Shown here piece by piece: positions 39,153 to 51,925 of a stretch of DNA of 64,000 nt; within the stretch, counting starts at the first letter, position 1, and each line of letters begins with the position of its first letter. Made by a program: the position numbers and the translations under genes. Below the pieces are notes generated by a model, which ran no database searches, was not told the DNA's origin, and was given only the letters and a program-made list of their open reading frames with translations. Source of the DNA: Cannabis sativa (lineage: Eukaryota; Streptophyta; Magnoliopsida; Rosales; Cannabaceae); NCBI RefSeq assembly GCF_029168945.1, contig NC_083604.1:40977686-41041685 (forward strand), written 5' to 3'.

Positions 39153-42100
39153 ACTGGCCTTAGAGCCATGGTAATGATTTACTTTCATGAAATATGAATT
39201 AAAACGATGATTTGTGTTGATTTGGATGTTTTCATGTGGTTTATGTGCTTATTTGATGAAAGTTTAGAAAGCGTAATATATATTACTGAAATATTTTTTA
39301 TTTCGATCTGGAATTATTTTTTCTAGAAAGTAGACAAAAATTTAATAAATTTAGGCTTTTACAGAACTTAATTTGGATTTTTTATGAATTAGTTATGATT
39401 TTTTGAATTTGAACGAAAATATCAGGATTTGAAACACACGCGCGCGCGCATGGGCACAGGCTCGCTCGGACACGCTGCTGTCTGAAGGGCAGCTCACGCC
39501 CAAGATCCTTGGTCAAATGTCGTTCCTGGGCCATACTCCCCATTCCGCGCGCGCAGGGGGCTTCAAACTTGTTTTCGTCACAACTTTTGATTAAAAAATC
39601 GTTTTTCATTGAAACAAAAGCCAAATTTTGTTAGAATTTTGTGTAGAATCTAAATTTTCAATTAAAAATCTAATTTTCAGAATAAAATTAATTTTTATTA
39701 ATTTTTTAATTAATTAAAATTAGTTTCTGATATTAGTAGGCTTTGAATTTTGAAAATTTGATTTCTCACAAAGTAGCCTTATGGTTATTTTTGAAATTTT
39801 AGATTATTTTATTTATTTTAATTATAAGATCATATATTTTTTTTATTAAATTTTAAATGATCTTACTTTGATATTAAAATATTATCTTTTAAAAATAATC
39901 TTGTTCTAATTTCAAAATTTTGCTAACCATATCATATGTTTTTCAAATTTGTTATTTTCAAAATATATTTTATTAATTAAAATTATAAGGTTAGGTTTAA
40001 TATTTTATCTTATTAGACATTTTTTAATAAAATTATATTTTGGCAAAAATAACATAAAGATTTGAAAAATTGGTTAGTTTAGTTTGAATAGATATTTTAG
40101 GGTTTCAAATCATAAATTTTTCAAACTTATTATTTTATTATTTTTTAAATATTCTAACCATATAAAATATCTTATTTTTCAATTAGTTTATTTATGTAAT
40201 ATTTAAATTTATTAAATTATAAGACTCAAAATATAATAATGGAATATCTAAATTTAAAATTCAAGATATTTTATTATATTATCTTATTAGAAATTTTAAA
40301 TAAATTTAAATTTTGAATAAACTTGATATTTAAAAAATTGGTTAGATATTTTTTATTTTTAGTTAGAATTTAAGAAATTTAGGAGTTTGTTGAATTTTGA
40401 ATTTTTTCAAATATTCTCTAACAACCTAAATTTGAATTCTAGTTAAGATATTTATTTTAAAATTTAATTTTAAATTTTAAAATTGAGATATTTTAGCTTA
40501 CTTTCCAGATATTCCAGATCAGTTAATTGTTTGTATTGTTTGATTATATTATTATGTATTCAAATTGTTTTTTACAAACCTATTATTTATTTGATCTAAA
40601 TTGTTATGATTAACTTGTTGACAGATCCAATGATCTGATTTTAATCATAGTCCAATATACATCTTATAAATAATTTGTAACAGGTAAATTTTGCAATTTC
40701 TTTCATCTGTGTAAACCTAGTAACATGATAGGGCCCATCCAAATCTTTTGACCTGTGTGAGCCTATATGTTTGCTATTGGGCTTAGATGCATATAGGAAG
40801 TCCATTTAAGTTTTACTAAGTAAATGGACTAGGTTGCTAAAATAAATTTTGACATAAGTAAATTTATTTAGGCTCAATTAGATTTGGGCTTATTCAATGA
40901 ATAACAATTGTTTATTTAAAGGTTAAATTCCTCTCTTTTGGGCCTTGTGTGAGAGTTGGGGGCCAATAGAAGTGGGTACGACATACTGAACCCAGCTCCC
41001 CCTCACATGAACTACCCCAATTGTGAAGGCTCATTTGCCTTATTTAAATAATTGTATTAGGTTTATTATATTAGTCTAACCTAATTAAAATTGAATTAGC
41101 AACATAATTAACTTTTAAAATATATGAAATTTATTTTTTCATTTAATATTTTAAAGTTAATTTTAGAAAAACACTTAGTAAATGAAATTATTCTAGATAG
41201 TTATTTCTAGTACTAGTTATTTTTTCTAATATTTAATTAGGAAAATATCATAGATTGTGAAATTAATTGTTTAATAATTAATTTTGGTACAATCTAAGTT
41301 AAGTATATTTTTCCTAGTATTAAATTAGAATTAATAATTAAGTCTTCGCTATACTTAATTATTTATTTCTTGAATTTAATATATTTAATTAAATTGAAAA
41401 TTTAAATATTTAAGTTGATTTTCACCATGATACTTAAATATTATTATTTTCATGTTATTTAATTAAAATTGAAAATTATTTTAAGTTTGAAATCTTATTT
41501 CATATAACTTAAATTTGAATAATTTTCAAAATATATTTTATTTTATTTTATTAATCTTTTTCCACAATTTCGAAATTGCATTTCTTAAATGCATTAATTT
41601 CGAATTTTATTTGAAAAATAGATTAAAGTTTTAAATTATTTATTTTAATTTTGGACCACCTTAAATCAATGATTTTTTCATTTAATGGTTAATAAAAATA
41701 AATGAAATAAAATATATATTTAATTAGAAAATGAATTAATTAGTCCATGAAAGTCTAGATAGATATTATCTGTTTTTGCTTGAAGTATTTTTCTAGTGTA
41801 TTTAATTAAATAGAAAATTAATATTTAATTGATTTTCATCATCATACTTAAATATTTGATTTTTTTTTTATATATTCAATTAAATAGGAAAATTATATTT
41901 TTTGTTGTAAATTAATTTTATTAATTAATTTTGGGCCAATATTAAATTAGAATAATTTTTCCATTTTTATTTTTTATTTTATTTTAACAAGTAATTTCGA
42001 AAATTGTATTCTTAAATACTTCAATTTTTCGAAATGCAATATATATTTTTATAGAAAATTAAATTTGAGTGGTAAATTAATTTAAATTAATTTTGTAACA

Positions 42101-45100
42101 ACTTAAATTGAATATTTTTCTAAATATTTATTGGAATTTATTACTAAGATGGAAATAATTCATGTTATTTTCATATCCATCTAAGTAAAATTTATAAATA
42201 TTAAATCAAAATTTATATTTAGAATTTTTCATTCTAAATTGGAAATTTTAATTAAATAAATATATTTATTTAAAATAAATAGATTAAAGTAAATATTAGA
42301 AGAAAATACACTTTAAATAATGAGCTTTATTATTAGGACATTCGATCTCCATTGTTGGTTTTACATAGCGTTTGTTTTAGTGAGTAATCCTCCTTAATGG
42401 AGGAATGTTCATTAGCAAGTTCGCACCGTTTAATCTCGAAAGATAAGTAGCTTTGTAAGTGTTTTATATGGTATGGATCACCCTAATGGTGGCGACTGTA
42501 TTTGACTTTACAAAATATGAAACAATGGTGGAAGCTCATAAGATAGAATAGCCTTGACTCTCGCCTAAACGGGACAACGCTGGATTCCAATCTTGATCGA
42601 ATAAAAGGTTGCTAGAATGTTTAACATTTTAGATGAGCTGACAACTCTATTCAATGGATGGTAGCTTTGACTCTCGCCTAAACGGGACACTGATATCAGT
42701 TTGTTGAAGACCTTGAAAATTATTTAGGATTGTATGTTTTAGTATTTTCACTTGTCATTCCTACTTGCTATATGTTTAATAATTTCTGAATTGTGTATGA
42801 ATTTATATTGAACCATGTTATTTTCTGTTATTAAATTGTAGTTTAATTTCGAATCTTCATTGTTGGTCTAACTTGGTTTGTTTATCTAATGAGATAAATC
42901 CCTAATGGATTTTCACCATTAGACATACATAATAGTGTTAGATCTCGAAAGATAAATATTGTATATGCAACATCTAGCTGTTCATCAATTGATGACACCT
43001 TAGAGTAGTATTTTTACAATATGAAATAAGAAGATTGTATAAATAAGATTACTTTGACTCTCGCTAATCGAAGCATCGTTGAATTCTTATTTATAAACGA
43101 AATTATCCTAATTCCTCTTAGCTTATTCATTTCGAATTAGCTCAATAACATATCATTGGATGAATGGTCTATATATCATTTCATGTCATTCTATTTTTTC
43201 TCTTCAGAAATTAAATGACGCATTTGATTATAATCCCGAAATTCTATTCCACAATGATATAAGTCCTCAATCTTAGAAATCTCCTACTTGTATGGGCAAA
43301 TCTGACTTAGAGTTTAAATTAATAGTGGTGGTCCAAGAAAGAATTAATCATTATATTTGGTATAAATTTAAGTCTTTGACTTTAATTTTAGATTCCAAAC
43401 AGAAATTTTCTTATATTTCTAATTCCAGGATACAATACAGTTATACTTTCACAAGTGTTTAATAACCATTTTCTATCAATGGATTCAAACTGTATGGAAT
43501 ATGGGTTTAGTATTTTGTGACCAGGATCCACTTGCAATATTCTAAGAACTCTTTGATGTAACTAAATCTAAGTCATCAAAAGACACAAGCACATTTTTAT
43601 TAGTCTATGGCATTTGTATCTTGTTCATAGTGGTTTTGACAAGATCATTCTCTGCAGAGAGTTAATATGCCTCTATTCACTGAAAGTAAGTTCATCTCAT
43701 TCGCAGATGGATGTACATTGAGGAGTGGATATGAGTTTTCGTTGTATTCTTAAAACGATCACTCTAGATTTTACCTTATGCAAAAGAATTTGAAATGTTT
43801 GAAAAATTTCATGAATTTCTAGCAATGGTAATTGGTTAAAGATCTTGCGAACTGATAGGGGTGGAGAAATAGTTAGTAGATATGCAGTTCAAAGATCATT
43901 AATTTGATTTTTGAATTATATCCAAACTTACCTCCCCAGAAATTTCGTTTTGCATATTGATGATTAGTTACTAGTCGTTGCCTAAGTCCTTCTATGGTAA
44001 TACAATTTCAGAATGATGTAATGGTTGTATACTTAATGTAAATCATTACTAGATTCATGGATGACCTAATTGTTAGGTTTTATGCCCTAAATAAAACTCC
44101 ATTTCAATGTAATCTATTTTATTCAACATCAATAAAGAAACAGAAGTATTTTTCATTCATTTGTGTATGTTTTGGTTCACTTTATCAATTGCTTGTCTAT
44201 TTGATTTATAAATTCATCTTAAACCCTTTTCACATACTTGATCCTGTTTATTGTGTTGTCATCACATTGGAAAGTAAACATGACTATGTGAATAAAGTTT
44301 CCTAGATTTATCAGACACAGGGTTTTACTGATATGATAATCTACAACAAGAGTTTACTTACATTTGGAGAAATTCTATGTTCTTTCCAGAACATTGGTTA
44401 AAGTAAAGCTCAGGTTGGATGCATGGAGTATGCATCGGAAGGGACCGATATTGAACTTTGACTTAGATTTAATTAAACTTACCGTAAAATCTATTCAAGT
44501 CAATATCGCTAAGTTGATCCTAGATCAAATGTTCTTAATCCTGTTATGATTAGGCTCAATCTTGAAAGGCTATTCGTGTTCTTTGATTTGTTAGTTAAGC
44601 CCACTTTTAGGTCAGGGTGATACGTACATTTTGGGAACACGGTAGTGCAATTGAGTGGGAGCGCTAGCATAAACATGGAATCTATAGCTTCTATCTGGCG
44701 AATAGTAAGCAAAGGATGATCTCCTTCGAGCTTGACCAAACGAACATAAATGGTGGAGTACTCATTTCACATAAGCTGAAATATCATTTATACGGGGTCA
44801 AGTGTTTTAAGGATAAAATACATAGTAGGGTGTTACGGTAATCTAATCCCTTTACAGTGTAGATCATCCATATAGAGGATCATTGATCAAATTAGGATTA
44901 TAACAATGGATAACTAATGATGCGTCTATATGGTGGAACATATAGAGCATTCTATATACTGAGAGTGCAATTCTAAGTTCTATGCGTGGATTCAACGAAG
45001 AATTAATAAGTTAGTGAATTTTAGTGCTAAATTCTTGATCTACTTATTGGAAGCTCGGTTATATAGACCCATGGTGCCCGCACTAGTTGAGATAATATTG

Positions 45101-47388
45101 TTTGTAAGACTCATGTAATTGGTTTTGATTAATCAATTATAATTCTCAAATTAGACTATGTCTATTTGTGAAATTTTCACTAAGTAAGGGCGAAATTGTA
45201 AAGAAAGAGTTATTAGGGGCATATTTGTTAATTATGATACTTTGTATGGTTCAATTAATAAATATGATAAATGACAATATTATTTAATAATTATTTATAG
45301 TTATTAAATAGTTAGAATTGGTATTTAAATGGTTGAATTAGAAAATTGGCATTTTTGAGAAAATCAGATACAAAAGTGTTAAAATTGCAAAATTGCAAAA
45401 AAGCAAGGCCCAAATCCATCAACCATGGCCGGCCACTTTTGTAGGTATTTCAAACTGATATTTTCATTATTTTAATGCCAAAATAATTCAAACCTAACCC
45501 TAGTGGAATGCTATAAATAGGTAGTGAAGGCTTCAGGAAAATTACACTTCTGAATCAGAAAACCTGAGCCTTTCTCTCTCTACCTTGGCCGCCACTCTCT
45601 CTCTCTCTTCTTCCTTCATATTTCGAAATTACCTTAGTGATTAGAGTAGTGCCCACACACAGCAAGCAATACCTCAATCATAGTGAGGAAGATCGTTAAG
45701 AAAGATCATCAGCAAATGAGTTTCAGCATCAAGGATTCAGAGAAAGAGATCCAGGTTCAGATCTTGATAATACTCTGCTACAGAAAGGATACAAGGGTTA
45801 GAGATCTGAACGGAAGGAGTCATTTAATTCCGCTGCACCCAATGTAAGGTTTCTTAAACTTTATACGTGTTTATTAAATCGTTTTAGAAAGTTCATATTT
45901 AGGATGTTAATAAACATACTTGTGAGTAGATTTAAGATCCTGGTAAAATAAATTCCAACACTAATCAAAATCTTAAGAAAAGCTAGAACTGTTAACCATG
46001 GTTTGTTAGCTATTCTAAGTGATTAGGGGTGGACCATCCCATAGTCAATAGATAAGAAAGTGTTTGTTTAAACAAATACTACTTTTCTAAGAAAATGATT
46101 AAGTCTGAAAATAAAGTAGAAAATAAAGGAGATATTTTTCTTGATTCCAAAAGTGTTCTATCATTTTATTTGACATATGATGATCCCACTGCCTTTGTTG
46201 TCTTGTAACAACCGAAGAGGTTAATACCATTTAGTTTTCTTAGACATAATTCACAGTACCTTGTCGTAGTGGGAGAGTTTCTAGGAACTCACCTTCTTGG
46301 AAGACACTAGTGATTAAAATCCATTGTGAGTTTAAACAAGTAATGGATTGCCAAGATAAGAAACTAAGAAGAAAAGCCAATAGAACTATGGTTTAATCCA
46401 TTCACATGGAGTAACCTAAATTTTTCTATTACAAGAACATAAAAGGAAATTTTGTTAATAAGTCTATTCAATGGACTTAACAAAACTTCCTGTTCCTAGT
46501 ATTATAGGTTTGAGTTTATCTAAACCTAGGGCTTATGGTAAACCTGGTAATTACTTACTCCAATGCAAGCAACTTACTTTAGTAAGATGCTGAAGCATTT
46601 TCTTTCTAATGGCAATCTATAGAAGCCTCTCGACTTCTAGGCATAGATTTTATTTATTTAAGGAAAAGTATCAACTATTCCAGAAAAGATAAAGCCATGA
46701 AAGAATATCTTAAATCAACAGTGAGAGGTCTCAGATATGCTTTAGTATGCCTTAGACCAGACACCTGCTGTTGAGTGGGAGTAATGAGTAGGTATCAGAT
46801 TAATCCAGGAGAAAAACATTGGAAGACAATCAAGTAAATCTTAAGATTAAGAAGAGGAACTATATGTTAGTCTATAAGGGTGTGTTTAAAACTCTTAGAC
46901 TACACCACATCAGATTTCAAGAATTGCCTTTGTGTTAGAAAGTCTGCTGATAAGATGGTGATTACTCTGGGGGTGGAATAGTGATTTTGGAGAAGTGTAA
47001 AAACCTATCTGAAGTCTCTAGGTCTACCAGAAAGGGACTGAATGTTAAAGTTGCAGCAAAGGTACTTATTCAGTCTAAGGAAAGTTCTATACAACTGTGG
47101 CACCGTTCCAACCTGCCTTAACTACTAGGGTTACTTCCTGAATAACCAAAAGTAGTTGCCAAAGGTATAGAATCCAGTATCCCAAAAGAGTCGACATATA
47201 GAGAGGAATTTCACATTATCAATGATTTTGTGATTAAGGAAGAGTAATGGTGGAGAAAAGGTTGTGTTTAATTCAACCTTTCAGATCCTATTACGAGGAG
47301 TTTACTACTACTACACTTGATTTATATATCAAGGTGTTGAGATTATTTGAAATGCACATTTTGTTTTATATTAGTGCAAGTGGGAGTT
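39153..47388 (+). pseudogene. Interior of element B: AT-rich leader and Copia gag-pol remnant
   Basis: Leader 39153 to about 42700 is AT-rich with a GC-rich island (39425-39560). Coding traces are heavily broken. LWHLYLVH near 43604 recalls the GAG-pre-integrase LWHLRLGH. KILRTDRGGEIV (43838-43873) matches the integrase core around its second Asp. ALVCLRPDTC...SRYQINPGEKHWKTIK (46736-46840) matches the RT/RNase H junction of Angela/TAR-like Copia elements. The solo LTR at 44071-45960 interrupts integrase. No long frame survives. Confidence 0.8.
44071..45960 (+). mobile_element. Solo LTR of the B family in the interior of B
   Basis: Runs TGTTAGGTTTTATGCCC...AAATTCCAACA, with the duplication CTAAT at 44066-44070 and 45961-45965. 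It shares its first part (CTCCATTTCAATGTAATC) with element D rather than with B. Confidence 0.93.
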
Positions 47389-49273
47389 TGTTGGGTTTTA
47401 TGCCATAAATAAAACTCATTTCAATATAATTAGATTTACTTATTAATATAGATCATTAATAACATTTAATGTGGCATGGTTCACATGATTTATTTCATGA
47501 TTATATGTACATAATGTATGAATTCTATTTAATTGCAGAACATATCAATTTGTTAATGATTATAGTGTTGTCAACTCAGTGGAATATAATCTTAATTATA
47601 TGTTCGAAAGTTTATTCCCTAATTTGTCAGAACACTGGATTTAGACTGACATGGTATAATCAGCGATAGGTATTCTTACACCTTGGATAAGTGTTATGTC
47701 CTTTCCAGGACATTGGCAAGGTTTACCAGCATCGGATGTATGGAGTATACATCGGAAGGGACCGATATTGAACTTTGATTAGATATATTAGAATTTACCG
47801 TAATATCTATTCAATTCAATATCACTTGTTGATCCTAGATCAAATGATCTTAATCCTGATATGATTAGGTTCAATCTCAAGAGTGTTATTCGTGTTCTTT
47901 GATTTGTTAGTTAAGCCTACTTTTGGGTCAGGGTGATACGTACATTTTGGGAACACGGTAGTGCAATTGAGTGGGCGCGCTAACATAAATATGGAATCTA
48001 TAGCTTCTATCTGGCGAATAGAAAGTAAAGGATGATTTCCTTCGAGCTTAACCAAACGAAAATAAATGGTGGAGATCTCATTTCACTTAGCTGAAATATC
48101 ATTTATAGAGAGTTAAGTGTTTTAAGGATAAAATACATTGTAGGGTGTCACGGTAATTTAATCCTTTTACAGTGTAAATCATCTATATAGAGGATTATTG
48201 ATCACATTAGGGTTATAACAATGGATAACTAATGACGTGTCTATATCGTGGAACATATAGAGCGTTCTATATACTGAGAGTGCAATTCTAAGTTCTATGC
48301 GTGGATTCAACGAAGAATTAATAAGTCAGTGAATTTAAGATATAAATTCTTGATCTGCTTATTGGAAGCTCGGATATATAGACCCATGGTCCCCATACTA
48401 GTTGAGACCATACTGCTTGTAAGACTCAGTTAATTGATTTTGATTAATCAATTATAATTCTAAAGTTAGACTATGTCTACTTTATGAATTTTCACTAAGC
48501 AAGGGCGAAATTGTAAAGAAAAGAGATTCTAGGTTTATTTATTAATTAAGAGACTTTATATGTCTAATTAATAAATATATTAAATGACAATATTATTTAA
48601 TAATTAATTTTTAGTTATTAAATAATTAGAATTGACATTTAAATGGTTGAATTTGAAAATTGGCATTTTTGAGAAAATGAGATGCAGAAATGATAAAACA
48701 GCAAAATTACATAAGTGAGGCCCATTATCCAAGCCCATGGCCGGCCACACTTTATGGGTTTTATCATTTATTTTTTCATTATTTTAATGCCAAATAATTC
48801 TAACCTAAACCTAGGTGGTTACCTATAAATAGATAGTGATGGCTCTCATTCACACTTGAACTTTTGTCAGATGAAAACTGAGCCTCTATCTTTTCTCTAT
48901 AGACCGAACCTCTTCCCTTCTCTTTTCTTCTCAAAATTTTCGAAATCCTTGAGTGAATGAGTGAGTGCCCACACACATCAAGTGGTATCTCAATCATAGT
49001 GTGTAAGACTATGGAAAATCAACCAACAAGAAGGAGAATCAGTATCAAAGGAAGGAGAGAAAGAGATCCAGGTTCAGATATTGATAATGCTCTGCTACAG
49101 AAAGGAATCAAGGGCTAGATATCTGAACGGAAGGAGTCATTATATTCTGCTGCACCCAATGTAAGGTTTCCTAAACTTTATATGTGTCTATTTCATTGTT
49201 TTAGAATTCATATTAGGATGTTAATGAAACATACTTGTTAGTAAATCTAGATCCTGGTAAAATATATCCAACA
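47389..49273 (+). repeat. 3' LTR of element B
   Basis: Runs TGTTGGGTTTTATGCC...ATATATCCAACA, with a TATA box at 48823-48832. It differs from the 5' copy by scattered substitutions and a short TTTCATGATTA-type indel near 47492. Confidence 0.94.
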
Positions 49274-49278
49274 GCGGC

Positions 49279-49622
49279 ATGCTAAAGCCATGCCGCGGCC
49301 CGTGTGGCCTTTTGGGATACTTCCTTTTGATTTTTCACGTAGGCGGGCAGTGGCATGCTAAAGCCATGTCGCGGCCCGTGTCTCCTCTGCATCCATATTC
49401 CGCGGCCCGTGTCTCTTCTGGGTTTGAATTTGATATTTTTCCACCGGGATATCTTTTATGCGATATTCTATCTTTTTCTATTGATATTTTTCAACTCTTC
49501 ATCTATTTTAAATCTGCAAAATTAAAAGATAAAAAGCGTGAAAATGCTCCAAACATGATTTAAACTAAATAAAAAAAATATGCTAAAGTTAACCTAAATT
49601 TAATACTAAAAATAACCTAACA
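49279..49622 (+). repeat. 3' LTR of element A, right part
   Basis: Resumes at ATGCTAAAGCCATGCC, following 31968 of the 5' LTR. It ends TAACCTAACA before the duplication TGGAA. Confidence 0.92.
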
Positions 49623-49627
49623 TGGAA

Positions 49628-50606
49628 GCATCCAAATCTTATTTTTATGGCAAAATAAGGTAGATGCCCAGGACGAAATTAGCATTTGATGGACAGAGGA
49701 CTAAGCCCTAGGTTTAATGTCAAATTTCCACGTGTGTTACTTGGTGAAATGAAATCAGTTCCCAAGTTGATATGTCAACCTAGGCGCCCATAGTTGGGAA
49801 TGGGCTCTTTTTGGCTGTCGTTGATGAAATATCATGTCTTGGCATAATTCCTTCATGGATTTGAGGAATCGGGGTCCAAGGAGTTCCCTGGAAACCTAAA
49901 CCCTAGCTGTTGTGTGCCCATATCGACTAGATGTCAACTAGGGCCCCCATTAGGGCTTCAAAGTGCTCAGGGCCCCCATTAGGGCATATCTCTCATGTAT
50001 CAAAGGGAAATGGCTAATCATATCGCCCATAAGAGGTTGCTAAGAACCAAAACTGATGCGAGATGGTGCATTATGTCAACCTGGGCGCCTAGCATGAGCA
50101 CTGGACCTAGGTTAAGCTATAGTATTTCCACGTGACATCCTCAAATTCATGGCTTATCAAAATCGTGGCTTATCAGAAACGACTTCACTAGATGTTGGTG
50201 GCTACCTAGGAACCCCGTGATGTCAACCAGCGCGTACCGATACAGTTTCATTTAGCCAAGCTGACCATCCTAGTCTTAGGAGGTAAGGCCCCAGGGTTGT
50301 TTCCTTCGTGCCACGTGTGAAAAGTGGTTTTTTATGTAACCGAGCCAAATTAACGAGTAAACATTTGCCCCCCTCCCCCCAAGTTAGTAAAACACAAGTG
50401 TCATGCTGACTTTCCAACACAAACAAAACTCGTTTCATGCAAAACCACCATTTTGGCATCACTTTTTCACACGAGACCTTCATTTTTTCCTTCTCGTTGA
50501 GATTTTCTATGATCTGGGAGTTTTCCAAAAAAAAAAATCAAAAAGAAGATGATTTTTCAATGGCTTCCTAGTCGCATTAGAAATATATGAGATTTCCTCA
50601 TATAAA
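49628..50606. repeat. Older repeat sequence between elements A and D; dispersed repeat copy 2
   Basis: Before insertion it joined 30996. 49920-50365 aligns with 26262-26745. GTCAACCTAGGCGCCC, GTCAACTAGGGC, GTCAACCTGGGCGCC and GTCAACCAGCGCG recur at 49768, 49936, 50071 and 50223. No credible gene. Confidence 0.7.
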
Positions 50607-50611
50607 TAGAA

Positions 50612-51925
50612 TGTTGGAAATTATTTTACCAGGATCTTAGATCTACTCACAAGTATGTTGATTAACACCCTAAATATGAACTTCTAAAACGATTATGAAA
50701 TAAACACATATAAAGTATGAGAAACCTTACATTGGGTACAGCAGAATAATATGACTCATTCCATTCAAATCTCTAACCCTTGTATCTTTTCTGTCGCAGA
50801 GTATTATCAAGATCTGAACCTGGATCTCTTTCTCTCCTTCTTTAGTGCTGAAACTCCTTCTTGTTGAATGTCTTTTTTCACGATCTTCCTCACTATGATT
50901 GAGGTATCACTTTCTGTGTGTGGGCACTACTCTAATCATTAAGTGGTGCAAAATTTCAAGGAAGAAGAAAGAGAAGAAGGTGGCGGCTAGGTATAGAGAG
51001 AGAAGGCTCAGGTTTTTCTCTAAAGGAAAAAGTAGAAAGTTAAGTGTTACTGAAGCCTTCACTATCTATTTATAGCATGCCACAAGGGTTAGGTTTGAAT
51101 TATTTGGCATTAAAATAATGAAAATATCAGATGATAAACCCTATAAAAGTGGCCGGCCTAGGCAATGTGGATTTGGGCCTCACTTTTTGCAATTTTGCAG
51201 TTTTATCATTTCTGCATCTCATTTTCTCAAAAAACGCCAATTTTCAAATTCAACCATTTAAATGCCAATTCTAACTATTTAATAACTATAAATAATTATT
51301 AAATAATATTGTCATTTATCATATTTATTAATTGAACCATACAAAGTATCATAATTAACAAATATGCCCCTAAACTCTTTCTTTACAATTTCACCCTTAC
51401 TTAGTGAAAAATTCACAAATAGACATAGTCTAATTTGAGAATTATAATTGATTAATCAAAACCAATTATATGAGTCTTACAAGCAATATTATCTCAACTA
51501 GTGGGGGGACCATGGGTCTATATAACCGAGCTTCCAATAAGCAGATCAAGAAATTATAATCTAAATTCACTGACTTATTAATTCTTCGTTGAATACACGC
51601 ATAGAATTGCACTCTCAGTATATATAATGCTTTATATGTTCCACCATATAGACACATCATTAGTTATCCATTGTTATAATCCTAATTTGATCAATGATCC
51701 TCTATATGAATGATCTACACTGTAAAGGGATTAGATTACCATTACACTCTACAATGTATTTTATCCTTAAAACACTTAACCCCGTATAAATGATATTTCA
51801 GCTTATGTGAAATGAGTACTCCACCATTTATTTTCGTTTGGTCAAGCTCGAAGGAGATCATCCTTTACTTACTATTCGCCAGATAGAAGCTATAGATTCC
51901 ATGTTTATGCTAGCGCTCCCACTCA
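50612..51925 (-). repeat. 3' LTR of element D, truncated
   Basis: Matches 55531 to about 56860. It ends at CGCTCCCACTCA and is fused there to leader sequence matching the reverse complement of 42840-42890. Confidence 0.93.

Larger units (their letters stand above)
35380..49273 (+). mobile_element. Element B: Ty1/Copia LTR retrotransposon nested in the 3' LTR of element A
   Basis: The element runs TGCTGGGTTTT...ATATCCAACA, with the target duplication GCGGC on both sides (35375-35379 and 49274-49278). Its LTRs are about 1.87 and 1.885 kb once the inner insertion is removed. The primer-site region is CTGGCCTTAGAGCCATGG (39154-39171), a variant of the initiator-Met type. A long AT-rich leader, broken Copia integrase and RNase H motifs, and the polypurine tract GCAAGTGGGAG precede the 3' LTR. 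Two solo LTRs of the same family sit inside it. Confidence 0.93.
31002..49622 (+). mobile_element. Element A: non-autonomous LTR retrotransposon (Athila-like features), split by nested insertions
   Basis: The LTRs (31002-32262, and 34451-35379 continued at 49279-49622) start TGTTGTGATATTTTG and carry the Athila-type words CGTTAACAAGTAGTAAACTC and GTCGATCCCACAAGGAT. The target duplication TGGAA flanks the whole (30997-31001 and 49623-49627). The 3' LTR ends TAACCTAACA. After removing the nested insertion it measures about 1.27 kb. The interior (2.2 kb, including a Cassandra LTR) has only one broken gene and no pol, so the element depended on others. No clear primer site follows the 5' LTR. Confidence 0.88.

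Noticed and set aside
39382..39624. Minus-strand frame in the leader of element B
   Set aside because: Product of the GC-rich island; not shared with element D.
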